A stretch of DNA of 64,000 bases from contig NZ_WUUS01000004.1 of assembly GCF_009831625.1 (NCBI RefSeq), positions 139,743-203,742 on the forward strand, in the 5' to 3' direction. Both the position numbers and the translations under genes were made by a program. Under the pieces are notes generated by a model. The model was given only the letters and a program-made list of their open reading frames with translations. It was not told the DNA's origin and did not search any database. Source of the stretch: Halobaculum saliterrae (GTDB lineage: Archaea; Halobacteriota; Halobacteria; Halobacteriales; Haloferacaceae). The stretch's first letter is position 1; the number at the start of each line of letters is the position of its first letter. Below are positions 23,994 through 32,718 of this stretch, piece by piece.

Positions 23994-25160
23994 GTGACGA
24001 CGCTGGTCCTCTGTGTGGACCGTTCGAACGACGTCGGCCGGAAGGCCGGCGTCGACACCCCGGTCGTGGGCTGGGAGGCGGTCCGGTCGCTCGTGACGGA
24101 CCTCGGCCTCGCGGACCCCGAGGACGCCGGCGTCAACTCGCTGCTCGAGTCGCTCCGGGTCGCCCGCGACCTCTCCGACGAGGGCGAGGAGGTCGCCGTC
24201 GCGGTCGTCTCGGGCGCCGGCGACTCCGCCGTCCGTGCGGATCGCGCGCTCGCGCGCCAACTCGACGACGTGCTCGCGACGAACGAGTTCGACTCCGCGG
24301 TCGTCGTCATCGACTCCGCCGGCGACGAGCGCGCCGTCCCGATGGTCGAGTCCCGGCTGCCCGTCGACGCGGTCGACCGCGTCGTCGTCCGGCAGGCGCG
24401 CGATCTGGAGTCGACGTACTACCTCCTCAAGCAGTTCATGGCCGACGAGGAGCTCCGCGAGACCGTGCTCGTGCCGATCGGCATCGGGCTGCTCATCCTC
24501 CCTGCGTTGCTCGTGTACTTCTCCCCGGTCATCGCGGTCGCGGCGGTGACGACGCTGCTCGGCGCGACGCTGTTGTACTACGGGATGGGGATGGACGAGG
24601 TCGTCGAGTCGGCGCCCGACCACGCTCGCGAGGCGCTGTACTCGGGGCAGGTGTCGGTCGTGACGTACGTCGCCGCGCTCGGGCTCTCGATCGTCGGCGT
24701 CTTCCTCGGCGTGCTCTCGGCGTCGCCGGTGGAGGGCGCGGAGTTCGTTGCCGGCCTGCAGTTCACGTACGCCGCGGTGCCGTGGCTGGCGCTTGCGGCC
24801 CTGACGGCGTCGTTCGGCCGACTGCTCGACGAGCTCATCCGCGATGAGGGCGTCCGCACGCCGTATCTGAACCTCCCGTTCGGCGTGCTCGCCGTCGGGC
24901 TGCTGTTCCGCGGCTTCGCGGGCTACTTCCTCGAACAGGAGGCCGGCAAGGAGCCGCTCGTCCTCCTCGGGTACGCGCTGTCGCCGACCGAGCGGCTCGC
25001 GGTGTTCATCGTCGGCGGCATCGCGCTCGCGCTCGTCGGCGTCCGGGTCGCCGCCAGCGTCTCCGACGAGACGCTCGACGAGGTCATCGACGAGACCGGC
25101 GCGGCCTCCCCCGGCGAGGCGGGACGGGGGTCGAACCGCGGCGACGGCGGTCGAAACTGA
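23994..25160 (+). CDS. DUF373 family membrane protein
   Basis: 388 residues from GTG 23994, which lies 29 bases after the TATA-like cattttt; a longer ORF from 23907 would start inside the ridA gene. The N-terminal half (1-150) is a soluble alpha/beta domain opening with LVLCVDRSNDVGRKAG and containing ESTYYLLKQF. The C-terminal half has about six transmembrane helices. DUF373 is archaeal and of unknown function. A paralogue with the same architecture is at 31320-32477. GGGTG and CACCC flank the TATA-like sequence and could form a small operator. Confidence 0.9.
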   Translation: MTTLVLCVDRSNDVGRKAGVDTPVVGWEAVRSLVTDLGLADPEDAGVNSLLESLRVARDLSDEGEEVAVAVVSGAGDSAVRADRALARQLDDVLATNEFDSAVVVIDSAGDERAVPMVESRLPVDAVDRVVVRQARDLESTYYLLKQFMADEELRETVLVPIGIGLLILPALLVYFSPVIAVAAVTTLLGATLLYYGMGMDEVVESAPDHAREALYSGQVSVVTYVAALGLSIVGVFLGVLSASPVEGAEFVAGLQFTYAAVPWLALAALTASFGRLLDELIRDEGVRTPYLNLPFGVLAVGLLFRGFAGYFLEQEAGKEPLVLLGYALSPTERLAVFIVGGIALALVGVRVAASVSDETLDEVIDETGAASPGEAGRGSNRGDGGRN

Positions 25161-25177
25161 ACGCTCCCTCGACCCGG

Positions 25178-25936
25178 TCAGATCCGCGTCCCCGTCGACT
25201 GGTCGGGCTGCGGCCGGACCACGTCCGCGAGCGCGACAAGCAGTCCGAACAGCCACCCGACCGGCACGGAGATTCCCGTCCACATGAGCACGTAGGCGGT
25301 TCCGCGGAGGTCGAAGCGCGCGCGGATGAGCTCCCCGAGGCCGCCGACCGCGAGCGGACCGTCGAGGAGCCACACCGCGAGCGACGTGGTGTTCGGGAAG
25401 ACCACGTCCGCCAGCGCGGGCGAGTACAGCGCCGCGACGACCGGCGGGAGGAGGAACGCGGTCACTGCGGCGGGGTACGCGATCAGGACGCTCGTTCCCC
25501 GGCCGCCGAGGCGGGAGCCGCCGACGGCGACGACCGCGGCGACGGTCGCGACCACGCCGGCGGCGCCGACGGCGAGCAGGCCCCCGGTCGAGAACTCCCT
25601 GACCCAGGCGGCGACGGTGAGCGCTCCCCACGCGACGAGCGAGAGGAGCACGACGCCGACGAGGCCCAGGCGCGTAGCCGCCGAGTCGACCCTCGTGACG
25701 TAGAAGCGCGCGGCGAAGCCGAACAGCAACAGCGGGTAGCCGACGGCGACCAGCGGAACGCCCACCGCCGCCCAGAGGTAGTACGCGAACGTCTGCGACG
25801 TCGTCTCGGGCGTCCACTTTCCGACGACCCGTCCGGGGTCGAGCTGTCGGGGGAACGCGAGCTCCATCCACGTGGCGTGGAGCCTGGCGATGTCGATGCG
25901 GACGGCGTCCAACAGCCCCGTGGAACGTTGCTCCAT
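25178..25936 (-). CDS. polytopic membrane protein, YIP1-like
   Basis: 252 residues. A short soluble start (MEQRSTGLLDAVRID, followed by a W/F-rich segment to about residue 45) leads into five or six hydrophobic helices (about 52-75, 90-112, 120-140, 148-172 and 222-242). The layout resembles the YIP1-domain membrane proteins common in haloarchaea, but motif support is thin. No enzymatic signature. The gene ends 17 bases from the convergent DUF373 stop and has an accttcaatc element about 28 bases before ATG 25936. Function unknown. Confidence 0.75.
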   Translation of the reverse strand: MEQRSTGLLDAVRIDIARLHATWMELAFPRQLDPGRVVGKWTPETTSQTFAYYLWAAVGVPLVAVGYPLLLFGFAARFYVTRVDSAATRLGLVGVVLLSLVAWGALTVAAWVREFSTGGLLAVGAAGVVATVAAVVAVGGSRLGGRGTSVLIAYPAAVTAFLLPPVVAALYSPALADVVFPNTTSLAVWLLDGPLAVGGLGELIRARFDLRGTAYVLMWTGISVPVGWLFGLLVALADVVRPQPDQSTGTRI

Positions 25937-26053
25937 CGAGCGTCCGATCCGGCGGCCGCCGATTGAAGGTTTCGCTCGCGCCCCTCTCGTATCAGTCGGT
26001 CGATCCGTCCGCGTTCGACGGCACAGGAGCCCGCGGATCCACCCTCGCCGATC

Positions 26054-26890
26054 TCAGTTCCAGGGCGCGAATCCGGGGTCGACGCGGCGGTCCTCGCGGT
26101 CGATCGCGTCGATCGTCGCCACGTCCTCGTCGTCGAGTTCCAGCGCGAGCGACTCCCAGTTGTCGCGGATGTGCGCCTCGCTCGTCGCCTTCGGGATGGC
26201 GGTGACCCCCTTCTCGCGCAGCCACGCGAGGCTCACCTGCGCCTCGCTCGCGTCGTGCTTCTCGGCGATCTCGCTCAGCTCGGGCACGTCGAACACCTGC
26301 CCCCGCGCCAGCGGCGAGTACGCGACGACCTCCACGTCGTGTTCCGCGCACGCCTCCCGAAGCTCCGGCTGCTGGAGCAGGGGGTGCAGCTCCACCTGGT
26401 TTGCGAAGATCGGCGCGTCGCTGATCTCGATGGCCTCGGCAACCTGCTCGGGCTCGAAGTTGGAGACCCCGATGCGCTCGATCAGGCCGTCGTCGTACAG
26501 CTCGTTGAACGCGTTCAGCGTCGCCTCGGGGTCGTACTCGCGGGCCGGCCAGTGCACGTACATGAGGTCGACGGCGTCGACCCCGAGGCGGTCGAGGCTC
26601 TCCTCGGTCGTTCGGCGCACGTCCTCGGGCGCGAGGTTGTCGATCCACACCTTCGTGGCGAGGAAGACGTCCTCGCGGTCGACGGCGGCGCGTTCGATGC
26701 CGTCGCCGACCTCCGCCTCGTTGCCGTAGATCTGGGCGGTGTCGACGTGGCGATACCCCATCTCCAGGGCGGTCGCGACCGCGTCGCGGCACGCCTCGGG
26801 GTCGGTGTTCTCCCAGGTGCCGAGCCCGAGCGTCGGCATGCCGTTGGCGGACGGAACGTCGTCGGGACCGATCGACTGCTGGTCTGTCAT
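26054..26890 (-). CDS. aldo/keto reductase
   Basis: 278 residues, a TIM-barrel NADPH-dependent carbonyl reductase. The catalytic tetrad is intact: Asp50 and Tyr55 in HVDTAQIYGNE, Lys80 in LATKVW and His113 in YVHWP. The NADP-binding C-terminal IPKATSEAHIRDN is also present. ATG 26890 lies about 30 bases downstream of a ccttttcg element, fitting a leaderless transcript. It reduces aldehydes or ketones; 2,5-diketo-gluconate reductase-type and xylose-type activities cannot be separated from sequence. There are no functionally linked neighbours. Confidence 0.94.
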   Translation of the reverse strand: MTDQQSIGPDDVPSANGMPTLGLGTWENTDPEACRDAVATALEMGYRHVDTAQIYGNEAEVGDGIERAAVDREDVFLATKVWIDNLAPEDVRRTTEESLDRLGVDAVDLMYVHWPAREYDPEATLNAFNELYDDGLIERIGVSNFEPEQVAEAIEISDAPIFANQVELHPLLQQPELREACAEHDVEVVAYSPLARGQVFDVPELSEIAEKHDASEAQVSLAWLREKGVTAIPKATSEAHIRDNWESLALELDDEDVATIDAIDREDRRVDPGFAPWN

Positions 26891-27029
26891 CGATCGAACG
26901 GACGCGGCTCGCGCGAAAAGGCGTTGTGGCAGGCGCGCGGACTGCCGGTATGCGGGTGCGTCCCGTCGTCGCCGCGACCGCGCTCGATTCGCCGTGGTCG
27001 GTCTCCGTCCGTGCTCGGCCCGAGTGGGG

Positions 27030-27794
27030 TCAGCCGATGTAGCGCAGTTCGTCCTCGCTGGGCATCCCGCCGCCGCCGCCCTGCATCTCCTGGATCTTGC
27101 CGACGACCTCCTCCATCTCCTCGGCGCGGTCCTCCAGGTCCGAGAAGTCGACCTCGACGTCGAGCAGGTCCTGCAGGACCTCGAGCACGGCCTGCGCGCT
27201 CTTGGGGTCGACGAGGTAGCCGGAGGTCTCGCCCATCAGGCACGCCGCCGAGAGCCCGCGCCGTGCGCCAAGCCCGAGCACCAGCCCGGAGACGCCGACG
27301 ATGCCGCCGGCGGGCTCGTTCTCGCGGAACTCGACGCCGGCCGCCTCCAGCTCCTCGCGGTCGGTGTCGTCGGTCCGCGCGCCGAGCACGTCGTACTCGT
27401 CGTCCTCGATGAGTTCCCCCGTGGGAACGCCGCCGAGCGCGAACGCGCGCTCGCAGCCGAACTCCTCGGCGACGTCGAGGAACGCCGTCGTCAGGGTGAA
27501 GTGACCCTCGTTGCTGGCGGCCTGATGGTCGCCGGTCAGCACGACGAGGTCCTGCCCGTCGGCGTCGACGTGGTGGAACTCCGCGTGCGTCAGCTCGGCG
27601 ACGCCGTCGTCGTCGACGGTCACCTGTGGCGGGAAGTCGGTCGTGTACACGCGCCTGACGAGGTCGCCGTCGAACTCCTCGACGAGGTGCTCGGCGACGA
27701 GCTTGCCGACGTGGCCGACGCCGGGAAGGCCCTCGATGAAGACGGGGTCGGTGAGATCGGGGTCGCTCACGACCTCGATGTCGATGTCGTCCAT
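27030..27794 (-). CDS. proteasome assembly chaperone family protein (PAC2)
   Basis: 254 residues. PAC2-like fold with FIEGLPGVGHVGKLVAEHL near the N-terminus, a VVLTGDHQA strand, ALGGVPTG and a GGIVGVSGLVLGLG loop, ending in a helical Glu-rich tail and a Gly-rich stretch (GGGGGMPSEDELRYIG). Archaeal PAC2 homologues have been proposed to assist 20S proteasome assembly, although direct evidence in haloarchaea is limited. It follows nop10 on the same strand in the order aIF2a-nop10-PAC2 that recurs in archaeal genomes, but here a 223-base gap with its own TATA-like tctttatct (about 27820) separates them. Confidence 0.93.
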   Translation of the reverse strand: MDDIDIEVVSDPDLTDPVFIEGLPGVGHVGKLVAEHLVEEFDGDLVRRVYTTDFPPQVTVDDDGVAELTHAEFHHVDADGQDLVVLTGDHQAASNEGHFTLTTAFLDVAEEFGCERAFALGGVPTGELIEDDEYDVLGARTDDTDREELEAAGVEFRENEPAGGIVGVSGLVLGLGARRGLSAACLMGETSGYLVDPKSAQAVLEVLQDLLDVEVDFSDLEDRAEEMEEVVGKIQEMQGGGGGMPSEDELRYIG

Positions 27795-28017
27795 GTGCGT
27801 GGAGACGGGGCGGGGGAGATAAAGACGCGTCGGCTCGACCCGTTCGATCCGCTGGTGTCGTCACCAGATGGTCCCGAGGCCACCGCCGCTCCGGCGACTG
27901 CCCTGGATATCACTGCGGAAGTCCCACCCGTGGGTCGGACGGCCGCCGCCGTAGCTGTCTGCACGGTGTGCACGCGCGCGGCTGGTCGGGATCGAGGTCG
28001 GCAGAAACGCGGTTTCG

Positions 28018-28209
28018 TTACTCGCCGCCGTCGCGGTCTCGAACCCGCACGCGTCGCCGGTACTCCCCGTACGGGTCCTCGGGGTTGAACGGCGCGGGCG
28101 CGGAGTTGACCGCGTCGGCGCCGCACTCGGGGCAGGCGTCACCGATGGTGTAGACGGGGCGCTCGTGAGCCGTCTCCCAGTCGCCGCACACCCGGATGTC
28201 GGACTTCAC
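28018..28209 (-). CDS. nop10: H/ACA RNP protein Nop10
   Basis: 63 residues from GTG 28209. A zinc-ribbon-like N-terminus carries CGDWETAHERPVYTIGDACPECG, in which the YTIGDACP(E/K)CG strand is the family hallmark, and the C-terminal helix contains PAPFNPEDPYGEYRRR, the segment that contacts Cbf5. Nop10 is a structural subunit of the H/ACA guide-RNA complex that makes pseudouridine in rRNA. The gene starts 19 bases after the aIF2-alpha stop, so the two are co-transcribed with the ribosomal protein genes upstream. Confidence 0.96.
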   Translation of the reverse strand: MKSDIRVCGDWETAHERPVYTIGDACPECGADAVNSAPAPFNPEDPYGEYRRRVRVRDRDGGE

Positions 28210-28228
28210 GCGTCGTGATCCGCGGGGG

Positions 28229-29029
28229 TTACTCGTCCTCGGTCTCGCGCTCGCGGTGGAAGCGACCGGTGCCGCCCGCCGCCTCGATCGCCTCGCGGGC
28301 GCGCTCGGCGGACGCCTCCAGTTCGGTCTCGGCGACCTTGTAGTCGGGCGCGCGAACGCGGATTCGGTACTCCGGGGAGCCGACGTACGACACGTCGAGT
28401 TCGATCTCGTCGGGCACCTCGCCGTTGCCCTCGGCGGCCTCCAGCGCCTCGCGCACGTCGTCGACGCCGTCGTGGCCCGGCGACTCCAAGTCGACGTAGC
28501 CGGTGACGTTCACGTACGGGACCGAGACGTTCTCGCGGGCGGTCTCGACGATGGCCGAGACCTGCTCGTCGGTGAGGTCGACGTCCTCCAGCGCCTCCTC
28601 GCCGTGGATCGCCGCGGCCTCGAAGCCGTCGTACATCGACTCGAACTCGGCGTACAGCGCCTCGGCGACGGCGGTGTAGGTGTCGTCGTCGACGTCCTCG
28701 CCGAAGGCGATGCCCATCCAGTTGTCGGCCTTGCGCTCGCTCTTCCACTCCTGGATCTTGTCCGAGCGCTGGTGGTCGTTGACGTCCTTGATCGACAGGT
28801 CGATCTGCTGGCTCGACGTGTCGACGTCGAGCACCTTCGCGACGACGCGGTCGCCGACGTTCACGTGGTCGCGGATGTTCTTGATCCACCCGGAGGCGAC
28901 CTCCGAGACGTGACACAGTCCACGCTTGTCCTCGTACTCGTCGAGGTCGACGAACACGCCGAAGTCCGCGATCTCGTCGATCTCGCCCACGACGAGTTCG
29001 CCCTGCTCGGGCCAGCCGGTGAATTTCAT
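28229..29029 (-). CDS. tif2a: translation initiation factor aIF2 subunit alpha
   Basis: 266 residues from ATG 29029. An N-terminal S1/OB domain (about 5-85) contains [20 protein letters not shown] and [18 protein letters not shown]; a helical middle domain (about 90-175) and a C-terminal alpha/beta domain (about 180-260, ending in [14 protein letters not shown]) follow. As part of the heterotrimeric aIF2 it delivers initiator tRNA to the small ribosomal subunit; the alpha C-terminal domain binds the gamma subunit. It sits in the usual archaeal cluster downstream of rpl44e and rps27e. A ggtattagg element about 29 bases before the start suggests an additional promoter inside the cluster. Confidence 0.97.
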   Translation of the reverse strand: MKFTGWPEQGELVVGEIDEIADFGVFVDLDEYEDKRGLCHVSEVASGWIKNIRDHVNVGDRVVAKVLDVDTSSQQIDLSIKDVNDHQRSDKIQEWKSERKADNWMGIAFGEDVDDDTYTAVAEALYAEFESMYDGFEAAAIHGEEALEDVDLTDEQVSAIVETARENVSVPYVNVTGYVDLESPGHDGVDDVREALEAAEGNGEVPDEIELDVSYVGSPEYRIRVRAPDYKVAETELEASAERAREAIEAAGGTGRFHRERETEDE

Positions 29030-29204
29030 ACGCGAGCATACCCGACCGAGCCTAATACCGTTTGCCAATCGGCGGGGCCGGGACGCGCTCCGGGAGGGAC
29101 GGAGGGACGAACGCACGGCTCGCGGGGCTGTCGCTCCGGGGCGGGTGAGAGCGGCGCGGAGTGAGAACGGTGAGCCGCGAGAACGCCGAGCGACGAGCGC
29201 GGCG

Positions 29205-29378
29205 TTACCGGGCTTCGACGGTTTCGACGACCTCGCCGGAGAACTCGGCGTCGCCGCCGGTGGGGCGCGCGAGCGTCGTCCCGCAGACGGCGCAGTTGAC
29301 CTCGCTCGAGGCCTTGCTGAAGACGACCTGTTCGTTCTCGCAGTCCTGGCACGCGACGCGGAAGAAGCTTCCCGCCAT
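29205..29378 (-). CDS. rps27e: 30S ribosomal protein S27e
   Basis: 57 residues, a complete small zinc protein. Ligands are C10 and C13 (CQDC) and C29 and C32 (CAVCG) around a short beta sheet ([14 protein letters not shown]), with an acidic C-terminus typical of halophiles. It is part of the small ribosomal subunit. ATG 29378 is three bases after the L44e stop codon, so the two are translated from one message. About 175 bases without a gene separate it from aIF2-alpha. Confidence 0.97.
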   Translation of the reverse strand: MAGSFFRVACQDCENEQVVFSKASSEVNCAVCGTTLARPTGGDAEFSGEVVETVEAR

Positions 29379-29380
29379 GC

Positions 29381-29662
29381 TTACTCCTGGAACCGGAGGC
29401 GACCGGCGCGCCATCCCTCGCGCATGTGGGCCTTTCCGCAGTCGCCACAGCGGTACTTGAGGTGGGTCTTCTTGGTGGGCTTGTCGCCGCCGGGCACCTT
29501 CGAGAACTTGCCGGCGTTCCCGATGACGGACGTGCCGCGGGCCTGCTGGCGGTCGGTCCACTTCATGCCGGTCTGGCGGCCGGTTCGGACCTTCTCGACC
29601 TCGTGTTCGTGATGAGCGTTACAGTGCGGACAGTACGTGTTCATCCGGCGTGGCATCTCCAT
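29381..29662 (-). CDS. rpl44e: 50S ribosomal protein L44e
   Basis: 93 residues from ATG 29662 ([14 protein letters not shown]). Zinc ligands are C11 and C14 (CPHC) and a second pair, CGDCGK, near 73-76; the basic core [11 protein letters not shown] and [19 protein letters not shown] is characteristic of the family. It is a large-subunit protein near the E site. A gaggag Shine-Dalgarno-like sequence lies 7 to 12 bases before the start, and a TATA element at 29700-29708 gives a leader of about 15 bases. First gene of the L44e-S27e-aIF2a-Nop10 cluster. Confidence 0.97.
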   Translation of the reverse strand: MEMPRRMNTYCPHCNAHHEHEVEKVRTGRQTGMKWTDRQQARGTSVIGNAGKFSKVPGGDKPTKKTHLKYRCGDCGKAHMREGWRAGRLRFQE

Positions 29663-29699
29663 AGCGGAATCTCCTCTTGACACCTGCTTCTGCGTCGGC

Positions 29700-29708
29700 G
29701 CTTAAAAC
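29700..29708 (-). promoter_or_regulatory. TATA element of the rpl44e cluster
   Basis: On the minus strand gttttaag is centred about 42 bases before ATG 29662. With the gaggag site downstream this gives one of the few leadered, Shine-Dalgarno-bearing transcripts in the window. Confidence 0.6.
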
Positions 29709-29810
29709 CCATACGGTACGGAGTTGTCGGGTGCGAGGGATCCGGTCCTCGCCGGCGGAAGATATCGGGGGAAGCGATCACGGCACGACTACGGCGGGCC
29801 CTGCGCGGCG

Positions 29811-31187
29811 TCAGTACTTCGGGTCCGCGCCGGAGACCGCGTACAGGTCGTCCATGAGCGAGTCGCGGTGCTCCTGCCAGCCGGCGAACGCGCTCGGTCG
29901 CTCCGGGTAGCGGTCGTAGTGGTCCTTCAGGTCGCCCGCGATGCCGCGGACCTTGTACAGCTCCCGCAGCGTGTCCCAGTGTCCGTACGTCTCGAACACC
30001 GTCTTCAGCTTCAGGCGTAGGCTCATCGAGGTCTCCCCCTTCGTCATCGCGTTCAACAGCTGCTGTGCCGGGAGCGCGGTGACGATGTCGGTGAGCTCGT
30101 CGACGTCGTGGGCCGTCCCCCAGATGTTGTACACGTCCATCGCGGCGAAGCGCTTCCCGAAGTCGGTCATCACGTCGTGGTTGTAGCGCCACAGCCGCTC
30201 CTCGGTCACGTCGCCCTCGACGACGGCGTCGATCGCGCGCTTGACCGCCCAGTGGGCCGACTTCGCGGCGCCGGGGATCCCGCCGCCGGTGGTGGGGTTG
30301 ACGTGGCCCGCGGCGTCGCCCACGGCGACGAAGCCGTCGGCGACCGCCGAGTCGTACGGGCGACGGGTCGGAAGCGAGGCCCCGAGCTTGTCCTTCACGG
30401 TCGCCCCCTCGAACTCCGGGCGGCGGCTCATGTCGCGCTTGAGGACCTCGACGAGCTTCATCGGCGGCTCGGTCATCTGGAAGCCGAGGCCGGCGTTGAT
30501 CTCGGTCCCCGTGCGCGGGAAGTACCAGAGGTAGCCCAGCTCCTCGGTCGGCTTGAACACGATGGCGTCCTCGTAGTCGACGGGCTCGGGAACCTCGACG
30601 ACCTCGCGGTAGGCCGAGCAGAACTGGGAGTACGAGACGTTCGTGTCGAAGCTGGCGTCGCCGAACTCGCCCTTGTCCTGCAGGATCGACAGCGATCCGG
30701 CGGCGTCGACGGTGAGGTCCGCCTCGTAGGTGATCGCGTCGCCGTTCCGCTTGGCACGCACGCCCGTCACCGTTCCGTCGTCGTCCTGCAGCACGTCCTG
30801 AACGACGGTGTCGTAGTGGATGTCGGCGCCGGCGCGCTCGGTCTCCTCGAGGATCACCTCGCCGTAGCGTTTGCGGTCGATCACCGCACCCGCCTGCCCG
30901 AAGGGGACGTCGAGCTCCTCGCCGGTTTTGGGGTTCTCGAACACCGCACGTTGGATGCTCTGGTTGGTGAACGACTCCTCGCGGAGATACTCGAGGTCGA
31001 TCACGTCGGGGAACGTCGACTTCCCCTTGATCGCGTCGCCGCAGGCGATGTGCCCCGCTTCCTCCTCGGGCTTTCGCTCGAGGACGACGACGTCGAGCCC
31101 CTCGCTGGCGGCCGTCGAGGCCGCGAAGGCGCCCGCCGTGCCCGCGCCGACGACGACGATATCGTACGAGTCCGATGCCGCAGACAT
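29811..31187 (-). CDS. geranylgeranyl reductase family flavoprotein
   Basis: 458 residues from ATG 31187; a longer in-frame extension is not needed. Rossmann FAD motif VVVGAGTAGAFAAS (12-25), GHIACGDAIKG near residue 50, a VDAAGSLSI strand and the second FAD motif FVAVGDAAGHVNPTTGGG near 290-310 are diagnostic. The enzyme saturates the geranylgeranyl chains of archaeal membrane lipids (digeranylgeranylglycerophospholipid reductase) or related isoprenoids; haloarchaea have several paralogues, so the exact substrate is not settled. A ccttttttga element 27 bases before the start suggests a leaderless transcript. Divergence from classical reductases is moderate. Confidence 0.92.
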   Translation of the reverse strand: MSAASDSYDIVVVGAGTAGAFAASTAASEGLDVVVLERKPEEEAGHIACGDAIKGKSTFPDVIDLEYLREESFTNQSIQRAVFENPKTGEELDVPFGQAGAVIDRKRYGEVILEETERAGADIHYDTVVQDVLQDDDGTVTGVRAKRNGDAITYEADLTVDAAGSLSILQDKGEFGDASFDTNVSYSQFCSAYREVVEVPEPVDYEDAIVFKPTEELGYLWYFPRTGTEINAGLGFQMTEPPMKLVEVLKRDMSRRPEFEGATVKDKLGASLPTRRPYDSAVADGFVAVGDAAGHVNPTTGGGIPGAAKSAHWAVKRAIDAVVEGDVTEERLWRYNHDVMTDFGKRFAAMDVYNIWGTAHDVDELTDIVTALPAQQLLNAMTKGETSMSLRLKLKTVFETYGHWDTLRELYKVRGIAGDLKDHYDRYPERPSAFAGWQEHRDSLMDDLYAVSGADPKY

Positions 31188-31319
31188 AGCCCCTTCTTCC
31201 CAATCGGCCCTCAAAAAAGGCGCGTATCCACCCGCGGCCGATCCGGGCCGGATCGTCACGGAACCCACCGGTTCGGCTCCCTCGCCGTCGGAACGCGTGG
31301 GTCGCGGGGATCGTCGCCG

Positions 31320-32477
31320 TCAGAGCGCGCGGGTCTCGCCCTCGTGGTCGCCGTCGCCATCGGGCTCCTGCGGGAACCGCGACTCCGCCACCGCGAACGT
31401 CAGCGTCGAGAGGACGCCGATCAGCGTTCCGGCGGTGAGCGCGAGCGCGAGTCGCGGGAGCGACAGCGGCGTCGTCCCTCCCGACGGCAGACTCGGCAGG
31501 AAGTACCCGGACAGCCCGTATAACACGATCGCGATCGCGACGACGTAGAACGGCGCGTTCAGATACCGCCAGCGGAACCGCTCGGAGAGGTACTCGTCGG
31601 TCACCTGCCCCAGCGAGGAGGTGATGCCGGCGGCCGCGACCCACTGGACGGACGCGTAGACGAACACCGCCAGGCGCTGGGTGATCGAGATCCCGTCCGG
31701 TGCGCCCGCCGCGGCGGCCTCCAGCGCGTCGAGACCCTGCACCCCGCCGATGACGATCAGCGCCGCCGCGACGAGGTAGGTGACGATGGTGACGCGCCCG
31801 GCGTACAGGCTGGTGCGGACGCGCTCCGCGACCCCGTCGACGGTCTCCTCCAGTCCGAGCCCGCGCCACAGCGAGTACAGCCCCAGGAGCGTGGAGATCG
31901 AGCCGAACACGACGGCACCGGGAAGGTCCAGTATCCCGGCGATCACCGAGAAGGGGTACACGAGCAGCAGGACGCCCAGCGGGATGAGGATCGTCCCCCT
32001 CGTCTCGGGGTCCGACAGCACCTGCTTCATCGTGTAGTAGATCGACTCGAGGTCCTGCGCCTGCCGGACGACCACGCGGCGAACGCCGTCCAGCGGGACG
32101 CGCGAGCGGATCACCGGGAGCACCGACTCGTCCTGAGCGCCGTCGGTGATCACGATGGCCCGGACCTCCTCGCCGGTCGACAGCGCCGCGAGGACGGTGT
32201 CGATCTCCTCGCCGACGGCGCGGTTCGCCTTCACGTCGCCCTCGTTGACGCCGGTGACGGCCGCGACGGCGACCTCCTCGTCGACGGCGGGGTCCGACCG
32301 GAGATCCTCGTAGGCGTTGATCGCCTGAAAGAGGACGTTCACGTCCGAGTCCTCCGGGTCCGCGGTGGCGAGCTGCACCGCCGCGTCCTCGACGGCGTCC
32401 CGACCGATGACCGGCGTGCGCACGCCGGTCTTGCGGCCGAGATCGTCGTCGAGGTCGACGGGGAGGACGAGGATCAT
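31320..32477 (-). CDS. DUF373 family membrane protein, second paralogue
   Basis: 385 residues from ATG 32477. Same plan as the protein at 23994: a soluble alpha/beta N-terminus opening ILVLPVDLDDDLGRKTGVRTPVIG and containing ESIYYTMKQVL, then about six transmembrane helices (from about residue 172). The first motif differs from the paralogue (LPVDLDDDLG against LCVDRSNDVG), so the two may bind different partners. Function unknown for the family. A TATA element agtatatc at about 32502-32510 lies 28 bases upstream, indicating a leaderless transcript divergent from gpmI. Confidence 0.9.
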   Translation of the reverse strand: MILVLPVDLDDDLGRKTGVRTPVIGRDAVEDAAVQLATADPEDSDVNVLFQAINAYEDLRSDPAVDEEVAVAAVTGVNEGDVKANRAVGEEIDTVLAALSTGEEVRAIVITDGAQDESVLPVIRSRVPLDGVRRVVVRQAQDLESIYYTMKQVLSDPETRGTILIPLGVLLLVYPFSVIAGILDLPGAVVFGSISTLLGLYSLWRGLGLEETVDGVAERVRTSLYAGRVTIVTYLVAAALIVIGGVQGLDALEAAAAGAPDGISITQRLAVFVYASVQWVAAAGITSSLGQVTDEYLSERFRWRYLNAPFYVVAIAIVLYGLSGYFLPSLPSGGTTPLSLPRLALALTAGTLIGVLSTLTFAVAESRFPQEPDGDGDHEGETRAL

Positions 32478-32501
32478 TGCCGTGCGGCGCGTTGTCCCTC
32501 C

Positions 32502-32510
32502 GAGTATATC
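32502..32510 (-). promoter_or_regulatory. TATA element for the second DUF373 gene
   Basis: Minus-strand gatatact, centred about 28 bases before ATG 32477, at leaderless spacing. Confidence 0.55.
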
Positions 32511-32718
32511 TGCCTTCGGGGGCGACCTGTCGAGTCCGGGTTCCGACCCGGCGTCGCCGTCGACACCGTGAGTGTAGCCGAGGCGGTCGCTGCGACGGGG
32601 ACGGTGGTGTTGACTTCGAAAGCCGTCCGCTCAGATACGAGCGAGAGAAGGACAACGACAACGGATCCGTGGAACCGACGCAGTCAACAGGCCGCCCGCA
32701 GAAGCGACATCCAACGAC

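Noticed and set aside
27858-28017. Open minus-strand frame ending GGGLGTIW in the nop10-PAC2 spacer
   Set aside because: Codon bias is coding-like but there is no start codon in frame; it only extends into the nop10 gene. Left as untranslated spacer.
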